In this document: positions 17,367 through 26,221 of the stretch, piece after piece
Layout: the number at the start of each line of letters is the position of its first letter
How positions within the stretch are numbered: position 1 is the stretch's first letter
NCBI GenBank assembly: GCA_029945945.1
Contig: JAQSDM010000011.1
Location: 496,001-560,000, forward strand
Direction of reading: 5' to 3'
Origin: Algoriphagus sp.
GTDB taxonomy: Bacteria; Bacteroidota; Bacteroidia; Cytophagales; Cyclobacteriaceae
DNA: 64,000 nt
Program-made: the position numbers and the translations under genes
Notes under the pieces: model-generated
The model's input: only the letters and a program-made list of their open reading frames with translations
Databases searched by the model: none
What the model was told of the DNA's origin: nothing

Positions 17367-19733
17367 ATGAAAAAAGTTGCGATCAATATTTTTATGCTCT
17401 TGGGTTTCCTGTCCACCGTAGCCTTTCAAACAAAGAAACCTGAACAAACTGCAATCTCTAAAAGTCCGGACGGCATAGACAGAACCTCTTTGCCAATCAA
17501 AGAACCAACCCGTTTAAAATACAAGGAATTGGATGCACGAAATGTCACTCCTCCTCCTCGATTTGAAGTGAAAGCTCCTGAAGGTGCCCCAAATGTAATT
17601 GTGGTATTAATTGACGATATGGGGTTTGGTGTCTCCGAGACGTTTGGCGGGCCTATTTCCACACCAACCTTGGATCAACTAGGGAAAAACGGATTAAAGT
17701 TTAACCGTTTTCACACTACTGCGGTTTGTTCTCCAACTCGTGTGGCAGTGCTTACCGGGTACAATCATCACTCCAACAATATGGGGGCTATCACTGAAAC
17801 TGCCACTCTCTTCCCCGGAAATACAGGGGTAAGGCCGCAAACGATTACTCCGATGGCGGAGGTACTCCGACTGAATGGCTACAATACGGCAGCTTTTGGA
17901 AAATACCACGAGACTCCACCTTGGGAAATTTCGATTGCAGGTCCCCAAGACCGGTGGCCAACACGTTCCGGATTTGAAAAGTTTTATGGTTTTATTGGCG
18001 GAGAAACCAACCAATGGTCTCCGTTAATTTACGATGGGGTTACTTTGGTTGAAACTCCCGAAGATCCAAATTATCATTTCACGAATGATATGACCAATCA
18101 GGCTATTTCTTGGGTTCGCTTCCAAAAGGCTTTATCCCCTGATAAACCTTTCTTTATGTATTTCGCTCCCGGCGCTACCCATGCCCCACATCATGTCCCA
18201 AAAGAATGGATTGAAAAATACAAAGGAAAATTTGAACAGGGCTGGGATATACTGAGGGAAGAAACGCTGGCCAGACAGATCAAACTAGGACTCGTCCCTC
18301 CTGGCACAAAACTCGCACCTAAACCAGCAGATATTAAAGATTGGGATAGCCTGTCTCCAGATGAAAAGAAATTATTTACTCGTCAAATGGAGGTTTATGC
18401 TGGTTTTGCGGAGCAAACAGATTATGAAGTGGGTAGGCTCATTTCAACGATTGAGGAATTAGGAGTCATGGATAATACCATCATAGTATTCATTGCAGGC
18501 GATAATGGAGCAAGTGCCGAAGGACAAATGAATGGCATGTACCAAGAGATGACCTACTTCAGCGGAGTGGCCGAAACCGTGCCGGATATGTTGAAGCATT
18601 ATGATGAATGGGGTTCTGAAAGCACCTATCCTCACTTTTCCGCAGGATGGGCCGTGGCAATGGACGCACCATTTTCTTACACTAAGCAAGTAGCTTCTGA
18701 TTTTGGAGGCACCAGAAACGGTATGGTCATTCAATGGCCGGCTGGCATCAAAGCAAAAGGCGAAATACGCTCCCAATTTGGCCATGTGATAGATATCGCT
18801 CCCACTGTATATGAAGTAGCAAAAATACCTGCTCCCACCACTGTAAATGGCATCAAGCAAGATCCGATTGAAGGAACCAGTTTGGCATATACGTTTGATA
18901 ATGTCAACGCTCCTGAGCAACACAAAGTGCAGTATTTCGAAATGTTCGGTAACCGCGGAGTTTATCAGGATGGATGGATGGCCCGTACCATTCACAGACC
19001 TGCTTGGATACAGAAACCTCTCAATACCCTTCAGGAAGACAAATGGGAGTTATTTAATTCCAATGAGGATTTCAGTTTGGCTAATGATTTGGCAGCTAAA
19101 AATCCTGACAAACTGAAGGAAATGCAGGCTTTGTTTATGGCAGAAGCTGAGAAATATCATGTGCTCCCAATTGATGATCGTGTGCTGGAAAGGACTAATG
19201 CTGAGTTGATGGGCAGACCTACAGTAATGGGAAATAGAACATCCGTCACTTATGGAGAAGGAATGAAAGGCATGGGTATCGATATTTTTATTGACCTGAG
19301 AAGTAAAGGGTATACGATCACAACAGAAATAGCGATAGACGCAAAAGGAAACGGTGTAATTGTATGTCAGGGCGGGCAATTTGGTGGTTTATCTCTCTAT
19401 CTCAAAGAGGGGAAACCTGCATTCAGCTATAATTATCTTGGATTGGAATCTACCCATATCATAGCCAACCAACCTTTGAAACCCGGAAATTATAAACTGG
19501 TATATGACTTCAAGTATGATGGTGGCGGCATGGGCAAAGGAGGAGTTGGTACCATTTTCGTGAATGACAAAATGGTAGTAGAAAAGAGAATTGAAAAAAC
19601 TCAACCCGGTATATTTTCGGTTGACGACCTGGCTGACATTGGGGTAGATGATGGAACGCATGTCGCCGATTACGGAGCTTCATCAAAATTCAATGGGAAA
19701 ATTGAGTACGTAACTATAGAACGAAAAAAATAA
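17367..19733 (+). CDS. Exported type I sulfatase (large arylsulfatase)
   Basis: 788 residues with an N-terminal hydrophobic signal ending near residue 20. Metal-binding IDDMG lies at 82-86. The formylglycine motif is CSPTRVAVLTG with Cys121 as the residue to be modified, matching C-x-P-x-R...TG. A second metal site is at IAGDNGAS. The extra 200 or so C-terminal residues (about 590-788) form a beta-rich, concanavalin-like region (GQFGGLSLYLKEGKPAFSYN) seen in the largest arylsulfatases. It should hydrolyse a sulfate ester in the periplasm after activation by a formylglycine-generating enzyme, which is not in this window. Natural substrate unknown. A hairpin terminator follows directly. Confidence 0.92.
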   Translation: MKKVAINIFMLLGFLSTVAFQTKKPEQTAISKSPDGIDRTSLPIKEPTRLKYKELDARNVTPPPRFEVKAPEGAPNVIVVLIDDMGFGVSETFGGPISTPTLDQLGKNGLKFNRFHTTAVCSPTRVAVLTGYNHHSNNMGAITETATLFPGNTGVRPQTITPMAEVLRLNGYNTAAFGKYHETPPWEISIAGPQDRWPTRSGFEKFYGFIGGETNQWSPLIYDGVTLVETPEDPNYHFTNDMTNQAISWVRFQKALSPDKPFFMYFAPGATHAPHHVPKEWIEKYKGKFEQGWDILREETLARQIKLGLVPPGTKLAPKPADIKDWDSLSPDEKKLFTRQMEVYAGFAEQTDYEVGRLISTIEELGVMDNTIIVFIAGDNGASAEGQMNGMYQEMTYFSGVAETVPDMLKHYDEWGSESTYPHFSAGWAVAMDAPFSYTKQVASDFGGTRNGMVIQWPAGIKAKGEIRSQFGHVIDIAPTVYEVAKIPAPTTVNGIKQDPIEGTSLAYTFDNVNAPEQHKVQYFEMFGNRGVYQDGWMARTIHRPAWIQKPLNTLQEDKWELFNSNEDFSLANDLAAKNPDKLKEMQALFMAEAEKYHVLPIDDRVLERTNAELMGRPTVMGNRTSVTYGEGMKGMGIDIFIDLRSKGYTITTEIAIDAKGNGVIVCQGGQFGGLSLYLKEGKPAFSYNYLGLESTHIIANQPLKPGNYKLVYDFKYDGGGMGKGGVGTIFVNDKMVVEKRIEKTQPGIFSVDDLADIGVDDGTHVADYGASSKFNGKIEYVTIERKK

Positions 19734-19741
19734 GAAAATCA

Positions 19742-19789
19742 TTTATTCAGGGTCATTGATTGAAATTGCCAACGATGACTCTGAATAAA
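19742..19789 (+). terminator. Terminator hairpin after the large sulfatase
   Basis: A 17-bp stem with two G-U pairs (19742-19758 with 19773-19789) and a 14-base loop, starting eight bases after the sulfatase stop. The T-rich tail is weak, so termination strength is uncertain. Confidence 0.6.
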
Positions 19790-19942
19790 ATTGATTCTTG
19801 AAATCTATTTATCCGGAAAATCTTCTTTCTCCGGAATTTCGCCCGAACTACTTCTATTTCCTCTTCTTTCTTTTGCAAAGCTAACTCAGTAAAAGACCAG
19901 AGATGGTCCAGCTTTTCACTAAGTATTACCAACTCCTGATTC

Positions 19943-20650
19943 ATGAAAAAATTACTGTTTCTTTTCCTTTTCATACTTGCATCTGCATCAGCCAAATCCC
20001 AGGTATTAATTTCACTGGTTTTCGGAGATAAGTTGAATTCAGACAAAATTGAGTTTGGCCTGGATGGGGGTTTGAACATGGCAAGTCTGAGCGGAGTAGA
20101 TCCGTCAAGTTCTGCTAACAACTTCAATCTTGGATTTTACTTCGACCTCAAATTGAAGAACCCTTCCTGGATGGTTCACACAGGAGTGATCGTCAAATCA
20201 ACCATGGGTGCAAAAGAACTCGCAGTTTATTCTTTAAATGATGAGGATCTGGATAATTCTTTCGCCGAAGGTTCTGTGGAAAGAAGGCTCGGCTATTTTA
20301 ATGTACCCATCCTGATGAAGTACAAATTCAGTGATAAATTTTTTGCCGAGGGCGGACCAATGCTTGGATTAATGGCTAAATCAAAAGATGTTTTTACAAA
20401 AGAGATAAGCGATAAAGAAGATCTGAGCTATGAAAGAAAGATCAGAGATCTCTATCATCCTCTTGATGCGGGCCTTATGTTTGGTATGGGTTATCGGTTG
20501 ATGGGTGGAAATGGAATGAACCTCGGAATCAGATATTATGAAGGACTGGTTGATGTTGAAATCGATGATAAAGGAGCAGATGTAAGAAATCGATCACTTT
20601 ATTTCACAGTAGGTATTCCAATCGGAAAAGGCAAACTAGATCAGAATTAA
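19943..20650 (+). CDS. PorT-like outer-membrane beta-barrel protein
   Basis: 235 residues. The signal peptide MKKLLFLFLFILASASAKS ends near residue 20. The mature protein has the alternating pattern of an 8-stranded outer-membrane barrel: FGLDGGLNMASLSG, LGFYFDLKL, MVHTGVIVKS, FFAEGGPMLGLMA, GLMFGMGYRL, LGIRYYEGL and the final SLYFTVGIPIG. This is the PorT/OmpW-like barrel type common in Bacteroidota. Function unknown. It stands between a sulfatase and a convergent DUF202 gene, with no sign of an operon. Confidence 0.75.
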   Translation: MKKLLFLFLFILASASAKSQVLISLVFGDKLNSDKIEFGLDGGLNMASLSGVDPSSSANNFNLGFYFDLKLKNPSWMVHTGVIVKSTMGAKELAVYSLNDEDLDNSFAEGSVERRLGYFNVPILMKYKFSDKFFAEGGPMLGLMAKSKDVFTKEISDKEDLSYERKIRDLYHPLDAGLMFGMGYRLMGGNGMNLGIRYYEGLVDVEIDDKGADVRNRSLYFTVGIPIGKGKLDQN

Positions 20651-20675
20651 TCCTTATTGACACTACTGCAGATTA

Positions 20676-21116
20676 TCATTCATAGATTTTTAATACCATC
20701 ACCATTAAAAAGAAAGCCAGAAACAAAATCAAAAAAGACAATAAGGAAGCAACTGAAAACCTATACCCTTCATATTGTTTTTTGAGAAAGGACATATTCT
20801 TTTCATGCTGAAAGGTAGCAAGTAGCAATATCACGAACGCTGTTAAAATCAAAAACAATCCCAATTCACGACCTGAGATAAGTTTCAACAAGGGTGCCTT
20901 CCCTGACTCTATTCTATTGTGGAAATATTCATAGGCACCTACACCAATTGTAATCAAAGTCAGACTGGCACGTATCCATGCAATTTGAAGCCGTTCGAAA
21001 GCAGTTCTGGTTCTCTCAAACTGAATATGTTTCTTGACTTCCTTTTTGTCCTTTTTTTTCAACTGCTGCAACTCTTCTTCCTGCTGGAGAACGGTTGCGG
21101 ACTCTGCTATTTCCAT
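20676..21116 (-). CDS. DUF202 / YidH-like membrane protein
   Basis: About 146 residues from ATG at 21116; an in-frame TTG at 21236 would add 40 residues, and I cannot decide between them. A charged, coiled-coil-like start (LQQEEELQQLKKKDKKEVKK) leads into the DUF202 motif RTAFERLQIAWIRASLTLITIGVG, then two more membrane helices, giving three in all. DUF202 proteins are small inner-membrane proteins of unknown job. It converges on the barrel gene at 19943-20650. Confidence 0.75.
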   Translation of the reverse strand: MEIAESATVLQQEEELQQLKKKDKKEVKKHIQFERTRTAFERLQIAWIRASLTLITIGVGAYEYFHNRIESGKAPLLKLISGRELGLFLILTAFVILLLATFQHEKNMSFLKKQYEGYRFSVASLLSFLILFLAFFLMVMVLKIYE

Positions 21117-21249
21117 CTTGTTTTTGAGCTGTTTAGTCGGCCAAACTTTTCCTAAAATTTCATCCTCAACTGGCCTTTTGAGGACTTCCACTATAAATTT
21201 AACATTAAATTTTGGTTCAAAATCAAGTGGAAACAAGGAGTAAAACGGA

Positions 21250-21456
21250 TAATTAAAAATATTTTACATCGCTAATTGGGTGAAAATTTAAAGGAGAATT
21301 TAACCCGGAAACAAACGAGAAAAGGATGTCAATAAGATTCTTCCAGGCGGAATTTTTAAACATTGATGAAACCAGTGACTCTCTTTTTGGTAAAACACCA
21401 AATAGTAAACTCACCAGAACCATATTCCTCGTAAATTCAAAACTAAAGCTATCCAG
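21250..21456 (-). pseudogene. C-terminal remnant of a TetR-family regulator
   Basis: On the minus strand, directly behind the acetyltransferase start, the reading frame holds LDSFSFEFTRNM and about 55 further residues ending at a stop near 21253. The SFEF.RNM block matches the C-terminal region of the TetR protein at 5729-6292 (YSFEFIRNM). There is no start codon or DNA-binding domain; what should precede it is occupied by the acetyltransferase gene. I read it as the tail of a third tetR copy. The match is short, so this is tentative. Confidence 0.4.
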
Positions 21457-21458
21457 TA

Positions 21459-21962
21459 ATGATCCGTCCAGCCACTTTATCCGACTTGAATTTGATCGCG
21501 AAGTTATATCAGTCAGTGGCTGCAATTCCCGGCGGGATCGCTCGACAAGCCGATGAAATTTCTTGGGAATATGTGGAGCATAATCTTTCCAAATCCCTTC
21601 AAAACGGGATTTGCCTGGTGGCAGAAGAAGACAATCAGATAGTTGCTGAGATTCACTCGTACAAGCTGGTACCAAAGGTTTTTGACCACGTGCTTTCTGA
21701 GCTTACAATTGTCGTACATCCGGATCGTCAGGGAAAAGGAATCGGTAAAGAGATTTTTACTGCATTTCTTCAGGAAGTTCAAAACAACCGGCCCGAGATT
21801 CTTCGGATCGAGCTTATCGCCCGGGAAAGCAATGGGAAGGCAATCAATTTTTACCAAAAAATCGGATTCTTTATTGAAGGAAAATTCGAGAGACGAATCG
21901 CCAATCCTGATGGAACTTTTGAGGCAGATATTCCAATGGCCTGGGTGAGAGATCGGATTTGA
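21459..21962 (+). CDS. GNAT-family N-acetyltransferase
   Basis: 167 residues. It begins MIRPATLSDLNLIAKLYQSV, the usual GNAT opening. The acetyl-CoA loop is at about 85-95 (VHPDRQGKGIGKEIFTAFL, the Q/R-x-x-G-x-G/A motif), followed by RIELIARESNGKAINFYQKIGFF, the C-terminal motif where a Tyr acts as proton donor in many members. Substrate is unknown; this general form fits ribosomal-protein or small-amine acetyltransferases. It lies against the tetR remnant at 21250-21456, which suggests that a rearrangement joined the two. No close partner gene downstream. Confidence 0.88.
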   Translation: MIRPATLSDLNLIAKLYQSVAAIPGGIARQADEISWEYVEHNLSKSLQNGICLVAEEDNQIVAEIHSYKLVPKVFDHVLSELTIVVHPDRQGKGIGKEIFTAFLQEVQNNRPEILRIELIARESNGKAINFYQKIGFFIEGKFERRIANPDGTFEADIPMAWVRDRI

Positions 21963-22032
21963 TTTAAATAATATAGCCACCCGGAATTAGTCTTTCTGTA
22001 GTGGTGGATCCTCATCGGACTCAACTTGGATA

Positions 22033-22082
22033 TGAAAAATAACGTGAGTAAGCACCTTTTTCTCAAGGCACTTACTCACGTT
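22033..22082 (-). terminator. Terminator of the NTF2-like lipoprotein gene
   Basis: A 12-bp perfect stem AACGTGAGTAAG (22041-22052) with CTTACTCACGTT (22071-22082), 35 bases beyond the 22118 stop codon. Read on the minus strand it is followed by TATTTTT. It may also stop the plus-strand acetyltransferase transcript. Confidence 0.75.
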
Positions 22083-22117
22083 TCAAAATTTCGTTGATCA
22101 GAAAATCCAGATATGAA

Positions 22118-22621
22118 TTATTGAATTGGCGGCAAAAACTCGTAGCCGAGCTGTCTCAGTACATCAGCCTCATTGTAGAATGTACGACTGTGAATTATTT
22201 TTCCGTCTTTAATTTTATAAGCTACATTGACCCAGGCATTTACAGGGCCTCTTTCGTCTTTGTATTTGATGGTGACCAAGGCCCAGCTTGAAACCCAGTC
22301 ACCTGCCTCAGCCTCTTCACCTTCTCCAATAGTCACTGCAATATTTTGAAAGCGAGTGTATTTGATTGATTCATACAAGTTCTCCGCATTATATTTCCAG
22401 TTATCGATAGCGTCTCTTTTATTGGTAGAGTCACTGACTGATGGACCGAAACCTTTGTATTCTTCTGCAAGGACGGAGTCCATCATTGCAGGATTATTGG
22501 TTTCAACTGCTTCAAGGTACTTTTTCACCAAGGCAAGGTTTTCTTTCTTCTTTGCCTCATCACGTGAAGAGCAGGAAAATAAGGTGCTGAATGCAAATAT
22601 TAGTATTAAGGAGTATTTCAT
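22118..22621 (-). CDS. SnoaL/NTF2-like lipoprotein
   Basis: 167 residues. A lipoprotein signal MKYSLILIFAFSTLFSC ends in a lipobox with Cys at about 17. The remainder is one NTF2-like cone: ALVKKYLEAVETNNPAMMDSVLAEEYKGFGP, then beta strands such as WVSSWALVTIKYKD and WVNVAYKIKDGKI. Such domains bind small molecules or act as isomerases, but no catalytic residues are evident. A similar protein is at 49162-49683. It is a single-gene unit with its own terminator. Confidence 0.75.
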   Translation of the reverse strand: MKYSLILIFAFSTLFSCSSRDEAKKKENLALVKKYLEAVETNNPAMMDSVLAEEYKGFGPSVSDSTNKRDAIDNWKYNAENLYESIKYTRFQNIAVTIGEGEEAEAGDWVSSWALVTIKYKDERGPVNAWVNVAYKIKDGKIIHSRTFYNEADVLRQLGYEFLPPIQ

Positions 22622-22705
22622 GAGTTCAGAGTTTTAGAATGGATTGTTTAAAAATTTAATTTCTGAGTCAAGCCTGCTCAGATCCGGATGAAGAATTGAA
22701 ATCAA

Positions 22706-23260
22706 TTATTTAATAGTATAGCCTTTTCCCTCCATGCAAGCTGAAAAGGCTTTTGTGAAGCTGGCCTTCATATCCGCTTCTGCTTGAGTTGCCGCTGCTT
22801 GTGATTGTTGGTTTGCCTGGGCTTGCTGTTGTTTACCTGCGCGTCTTCCGGAAAGACCTCCCACAACAGCACCGATTGCCGCACCTTCGCCAGCATCACC
22901 TGCAATAGCGCCGATAGCTGCTCCTGCTGCTGCACCTCTTGCAGCCCCTCTTACTCCTCCACCGGTTGGACCAGTTTGAGCTGGAGCAACTTCTACTTTT
23001 GGTAAGTTCAAAGGATCAATTCCGGATTGCTCCATCGCCCAGGTGTAGCATGCATATTCATCTGCTTTTTGCTGGCTTTGAGTCTGCCCTTTAGACGGAA
23101 ATGCATATAACTTAAGCCCGGTTGAAATTTGGTTATAAGTCATTTTAGTAGTATCTGGAACTGTGGGTGTTTGTTGACCCAATACTTTCTCGGAAAAAGC
23201 TAATAGGGTAATCATTAAAGCAATTTCGCCAACTGATCTAAATAAATTGATTCGATTCAT
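22706..23260 (-). CDS. Glycine-zipper envelope protein
   Basis: 184 residues. An N-terminal hydrophobic signal ends near VLGQ. At about 100-140 runs a glycine zipper, GAARGAAAGAAIGAIAGDAG and a second AAIGAVVGGLSGRRAG, which can insert in or span a membrane. A Gln/Ala-rich stretch (QQQAQANQQSQAAATQA) follows, then a C-terminal FSACMEGKGYTIK. The conserved cysteines in YACYTWAM and FSACMEGKGY could form a disulfide, as in related YMGG-type proteins. Function unknown. It is divergent from the amidase gene. Confidence 0.75.
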   Translation of the reverse strand: MNRINLFRSVGEIALMITLLAFSEKVLGQQTPTVPDTTKMTYNQISTGLKLYAFPSKGQTQSQQKADEYACYTWAMEQSGIDPLNLPKVEVAPAQTGPTGGGVRGAARGAAAGAAIGAIAGDAGEGAAIGAVVGGLSGRRAGKQQQAQANQQSQAAATQAEADMKASFTKAFSACMEGKGYTIK

Positions 23261-23656
23261 TTGTGTTTTAATTTAAAATATTTAATACTGAATTGTAAAA
23301 AAACAAGCTAAAACTAGAATCACAAAAAGACCTTGAGTCAGAAGAAATTACTAATCCGAACTTTCTTATTTTGAGAATCTGGTATCGGGTTTAATCAGGC
23401 ATCTATTTTTAAGTAGAATTCATAGTTAGTGTTAAATTAAGAAGTAAAATAAATCCTGTATTAGGAGTTTCAAATTATCCAATTTTCTTGGTCAAAAATC
23501 CTGATGAAAATCAGTTTTTGAAAATATTTATTTCAGGATAAACAGAATAGTAATCCCTATTCACGAGTACCTATTCTCATCATAACTATATGGTTTCGCT
23601 TCCCCTCCCGGGGAGTGCAATTTGGCATTCTGGCCTATTCCTTAATATATTCCGAC
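23261..23656. other. Divergent spacer, no gene seen
   Basis: 396 AT-rich bases between the glycine-zipper gene and the amidase gene. It must hold both promoters. I see no convincing hairpin or palindrome beyond a weak 5-bp stem near 23602-23615. Confidence 0.5.
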
Positions 23657-25192
23657 ATGAGAAATTTCAACTACCTATTGTCTGGCCTTCTGATTGGAAT
23701 TAGTCTTGTCTCCTGCAATTCCCCCGAGGGTTCAGTTCCGATTGAATTGGAAGAATTAACTGTGGCTCAGATCCACGATGCATACAAAAAAAGCGAGTAC
23801 TCCAGCGAGCAACTAGTCCAGGCTTATCTGGATAGAATCACACAGTTGAATGATACCATCAACGCACTGACAACCATCAATCCTGAGGCTCTGGCAATCG
23901 CCAGGCAGCTTGATGAAGAATTCGAAAACACCGGAAAACTGCGTCCACTTCATGGAATTCCCATTATTGTCAAAGACAATATTAACACGAATGGCCTTCC
24001 GACGACTGCCGGAGCTTTGGCTTTAGGGGATTTTATACCCGAGGAGGATGCCTTTATCATTCAAAAACTGATTAAAGCCGGGGCGATCATTATCGCCAAA
24101 TCCAACATGGCGGAATGGGCTTTCAGTCCCATGCATTCTGAAAGTTCGACAGCAGGCACCACGCGCAATCCTTACAATCTTGACTTCGTTCCGGCTGGTT
24201 CAAGCGGCGGAACGGGTGCAGCGATTGCTGCAAATCTTGGCACGATTGGCTTGGGAACCGACACCGGTAATTCCATCCGGGGACCTTCTTCCCACAATGC
24301 CTTGGTGGGATTCAGGACTACTCTTGGCTTGGTGAGCAGATCGGCGATTGTGCCGCTTTACCTGCGTAATGACGTGGTTGGGCCGATGTGCCGCACCGTC
24401 GAAGACGCAGTGAGAGTGCTGGAAGTGACTGCCGGATACGATCCTGAAGATCCGTTGACGAAGTATTCCGAAGGAAAAATCCCTGCCAATTACTCTCAGT
24501 TTCTGATAAAAGATGGGCTCAAAGGAGCGCGAATAGGAGTTTTCAGAACGCTCAGTGAAAAAGATGTCGATCCGGAAATTTCTACTCTATTCAATCAGGC
24601 TTTGGCAGATATGGAAAGAATGGGTGCGGTAGTCGTGGATTCGGTGGAAGTAAAAGATTTTGAAACACTCCGGCAAAACCAATGGTGCAGTACGTTCCGG
24701 GAGGATTTGGAGTCCTTTTTAAGAACTTATGTAAAAAGGGATACCCTGAAAACTCTCGAAGATGTGATCAGGGTTGGTACAAAGTCAGAATTTGCAAAAA
24801 GCCGCCTCAGCATGTTTGCAGAAAATAAAGGAAGATGGGAAAATCCGGAGGTTGAATGCGGCGATGCCTATACGGATGTGCTAAGAATTGCGTATCGTGA
24901 AGCCATTGAAAAGATGATGGATTCCCTGGGCCTAGATGCAATCGTCTATCCAACCTGGAATAATAAACCGGCGCGAATCCTAGCTTTTCAGGAAGAATAT
25001 AAAGGTGATAATTCCCAGATTATCGCTCCGCATACCGGCCAACCCGCATTTACAGTTCCAATGGGCTTTTCCTCCGGAAATCTTCCCGCTGGACTTCAGT
25101 TTCTGGGCAGGATGTATTCAGAGCCTACGCTAATCAAACTTACTTATTCCTACGAACAAGGGACAAAGCACAGGAAAGCACCGGTTTTGTAG
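23657..25192 (+). CDS. Amidase-signature lipoprotein
   Basis: 511 residues from ATG 23657, chosen because the lipoprotein signal MRNFNYLLSGLLIGISLVSC starts there; the frame is open further upstream. The amidase-signature triad is visible: Lys in IPIIVKDNINTNG, the cis-Ser in PAGSSGGTGAA, and the nucleophile Ser in GTDTGNSIRGPSS. Members hydrolyse amides, including acylated amino acids and nitrile-derived amides; here the enzyme is exported and lipid-anchored, so it likely acts on peptides or small amides outside the cytoplasm. Other enzymes of this class, such as GatA, are cytoplasmic, so this is not GatA. No operon partner is visible. Confidence 0.9.
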   Translation: MRNFNYLLSGLLIGISLVSCNSPEGSVPIELEELTVAQIHDAYKKSEYSSEQLVQAYLDRITQLNDTINALTTINPEALAIARQLDEEFENTGKLRPLHGIPIIVKDNINTNGLPTTAGALALGDFIPEEDAFIIQKLIKAGAIIIAKSNMAEWAFSPMHSESSTAGTTRNPYNLDFVPAGSSGGTGAAIAANLGTIGLGTDTGNSIRGPSSHNALVGFRTTLGLVSRSAIVPLYLRNDVVGPMCRTVEDAVRVLEVTAGYDPEDPLTKYSEGKIPANYSQFLIKDGLKGARIGVFRTLSEKDVDPEISTLFNQALADMERMGAVVVDSVEVKDFETLRQNQWCSTFREDLESFLRTYVKRDTLKTLEDVIRVGTKSEFAKSRLSMFAENKGRWENPEVECGDAYTDVLRIAYREAIEKMMDSLGLDAIVYPTWNNKPARILAFQEEYKGDNSQIIAPHTGQPAFTVPMGFSSGNLPAGLQFLGRMYSEPTLIKLTYSYEQGTKHRKAPVL

Positions 25193-25283
25193 GTTCTCAG
25201 ATCAACCATCCCCGGAAATTCTTTAGTCTTTGAATTGCCGACATCAAGTGTGAGGATGGATGGGGAAAAGTGCTTTCAAAAGC

Positions 25284-25766
25284 CTATTCGATCACTCCGC
25301 TATAAGAAATAGAATCCCGATCGGTGCTCGTGACTCGCAAAGTTGCGTACCCATCGGAAGTAATTGACAGGAAAAGTTTCACAATTTGACTCACATCAGT
25401 TGGCTTGATCGTAACATCCCATCCGCCTTTCTTTTTGGGTTTCACATCATACTCAAATGCTTTTGAAGTAAATGTGATCCCGGTTTCGGATCCTCCATAT
25501 CCTCCCGAGAAAGCTCTTCCGTAATAGGGAAGCTCGCTGTTTATTTGCTCCGGGGTAACAGACATGGCATAGCCGGAAGTCAATTGAATCACTCCGCCTT
25601 TCGAAGGAGTAGCAGATTTGGCTTTGAAGGTAAACTTCCGGCCCTCTACAGCTGCTTTGACAGACTGAGAAGCTACTTCCTGCTTTTCCTTTTTCGAATC
25701 TTGTGCGTATCCGTTTAGAGAAATTCCTGCAAAAAGGAGTGTTAAAATAAATAAGCAATTTTTCAT
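25284..25766 (-). CDS. DUF4251 exported protein
   Basis: 160 residues with signal peptide MKNCLFILTLLFAGISLNGYAQ. The rest is a small beta-sandwich: EGRKFTFKAKSATPSKGGVIQLTSGYAMSVTPEQINSELPYYGRAF and a GGSETGITFTSKAFEYDVKPKKKGG block are characteristic of Bacteroidota DUF4251 proteins. The function of the family is unknown. It is divergently placed from the gene at 26222; the spacer between them carries a repeated palindrome. Confidence 0.8.
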   Translation of the reverse strand: MKNCLFILTLLFAGISLNGYAQDSKKEKQEVASQSVKAAVEGRKFTFKAKSATPSKGGVIQLTSGYAMSVTPEQINSELPYYGRAFSGGYGGSETGITFTSKAFEYDVKPKKKGGWDVTIKPTDVSQIVKLFLSITSDGYATLRVTSTDRDSISYSGVIE

Positions 25767-25898
25767 GGCAAGGTTATTTTGAAGTTTAGAAATATTGATT
25801 TTAATCCAACTACTTTCCAGCCAAACTTAACATTCTCTTTCTGATAATTTACTGAGATTTCTCATTTGAGGTTTTGATTTATTTTCAGGATAATTATA

Positions 25899-26015
25899 GA
25901 CGTTAACGTTTAATTTTATAAAATAATTTTTAATTTTTTAAAGTTGTTTTTTTTTCTTTCAAATCACTCTTAAGAATGTACACTGTGTATTGCTCCAATA
26001 TTAAACGTCAGCGTC
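25899..26015. promoter_or_regulatory. Paired ACGTYARCGT sites in a divergent spacer
   Basis: ACGTTAACGT at 25900-25909 is a perfect 10-bp palindrome. About 100 bases on, ACGTCAGCGT at 26005-26014 is a near match. The surrounding 15 bases of the two sites (25899-25913 and 26001-26015) are inverted copies with 13 of 15 matches. This could be a looping operator for the DUF4251 and barrel genes. The rest of the 455-base spacer (25767-26221) shows nothing else. Confidence 0.4.
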
Positions 26016-26221
26016 AACAATACTTATACATGAAGTGATTCTAATTCAAAAAAACATACTTTTCACTTTTTAAGCCTTACTCCGAATCTAGTCAATTAGA
26101 ACAATAAATTTGCCTATCTTTTTTTTACATAACTGATTTTAGTCATGTTTTTGGTTCTGTATTACCCCGACATTTGATTCATAAAACTGATCAATTAAAA
26201 AATCATACTTAACACATAGAA

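Noticed and set aside
18459-18995. 178-codon minus frame inside the large sulfatase
   Set aside because: Antisense shadow; composition and lack of any motif argue against a gene, while the plus frame is a clear sulfatase.
19753-20127. 124-codon minus frame near the PorT-like gene
   Set aside because: It overlaps the signal peptide and first strands of the barrel gene, and has no recognisable domain.
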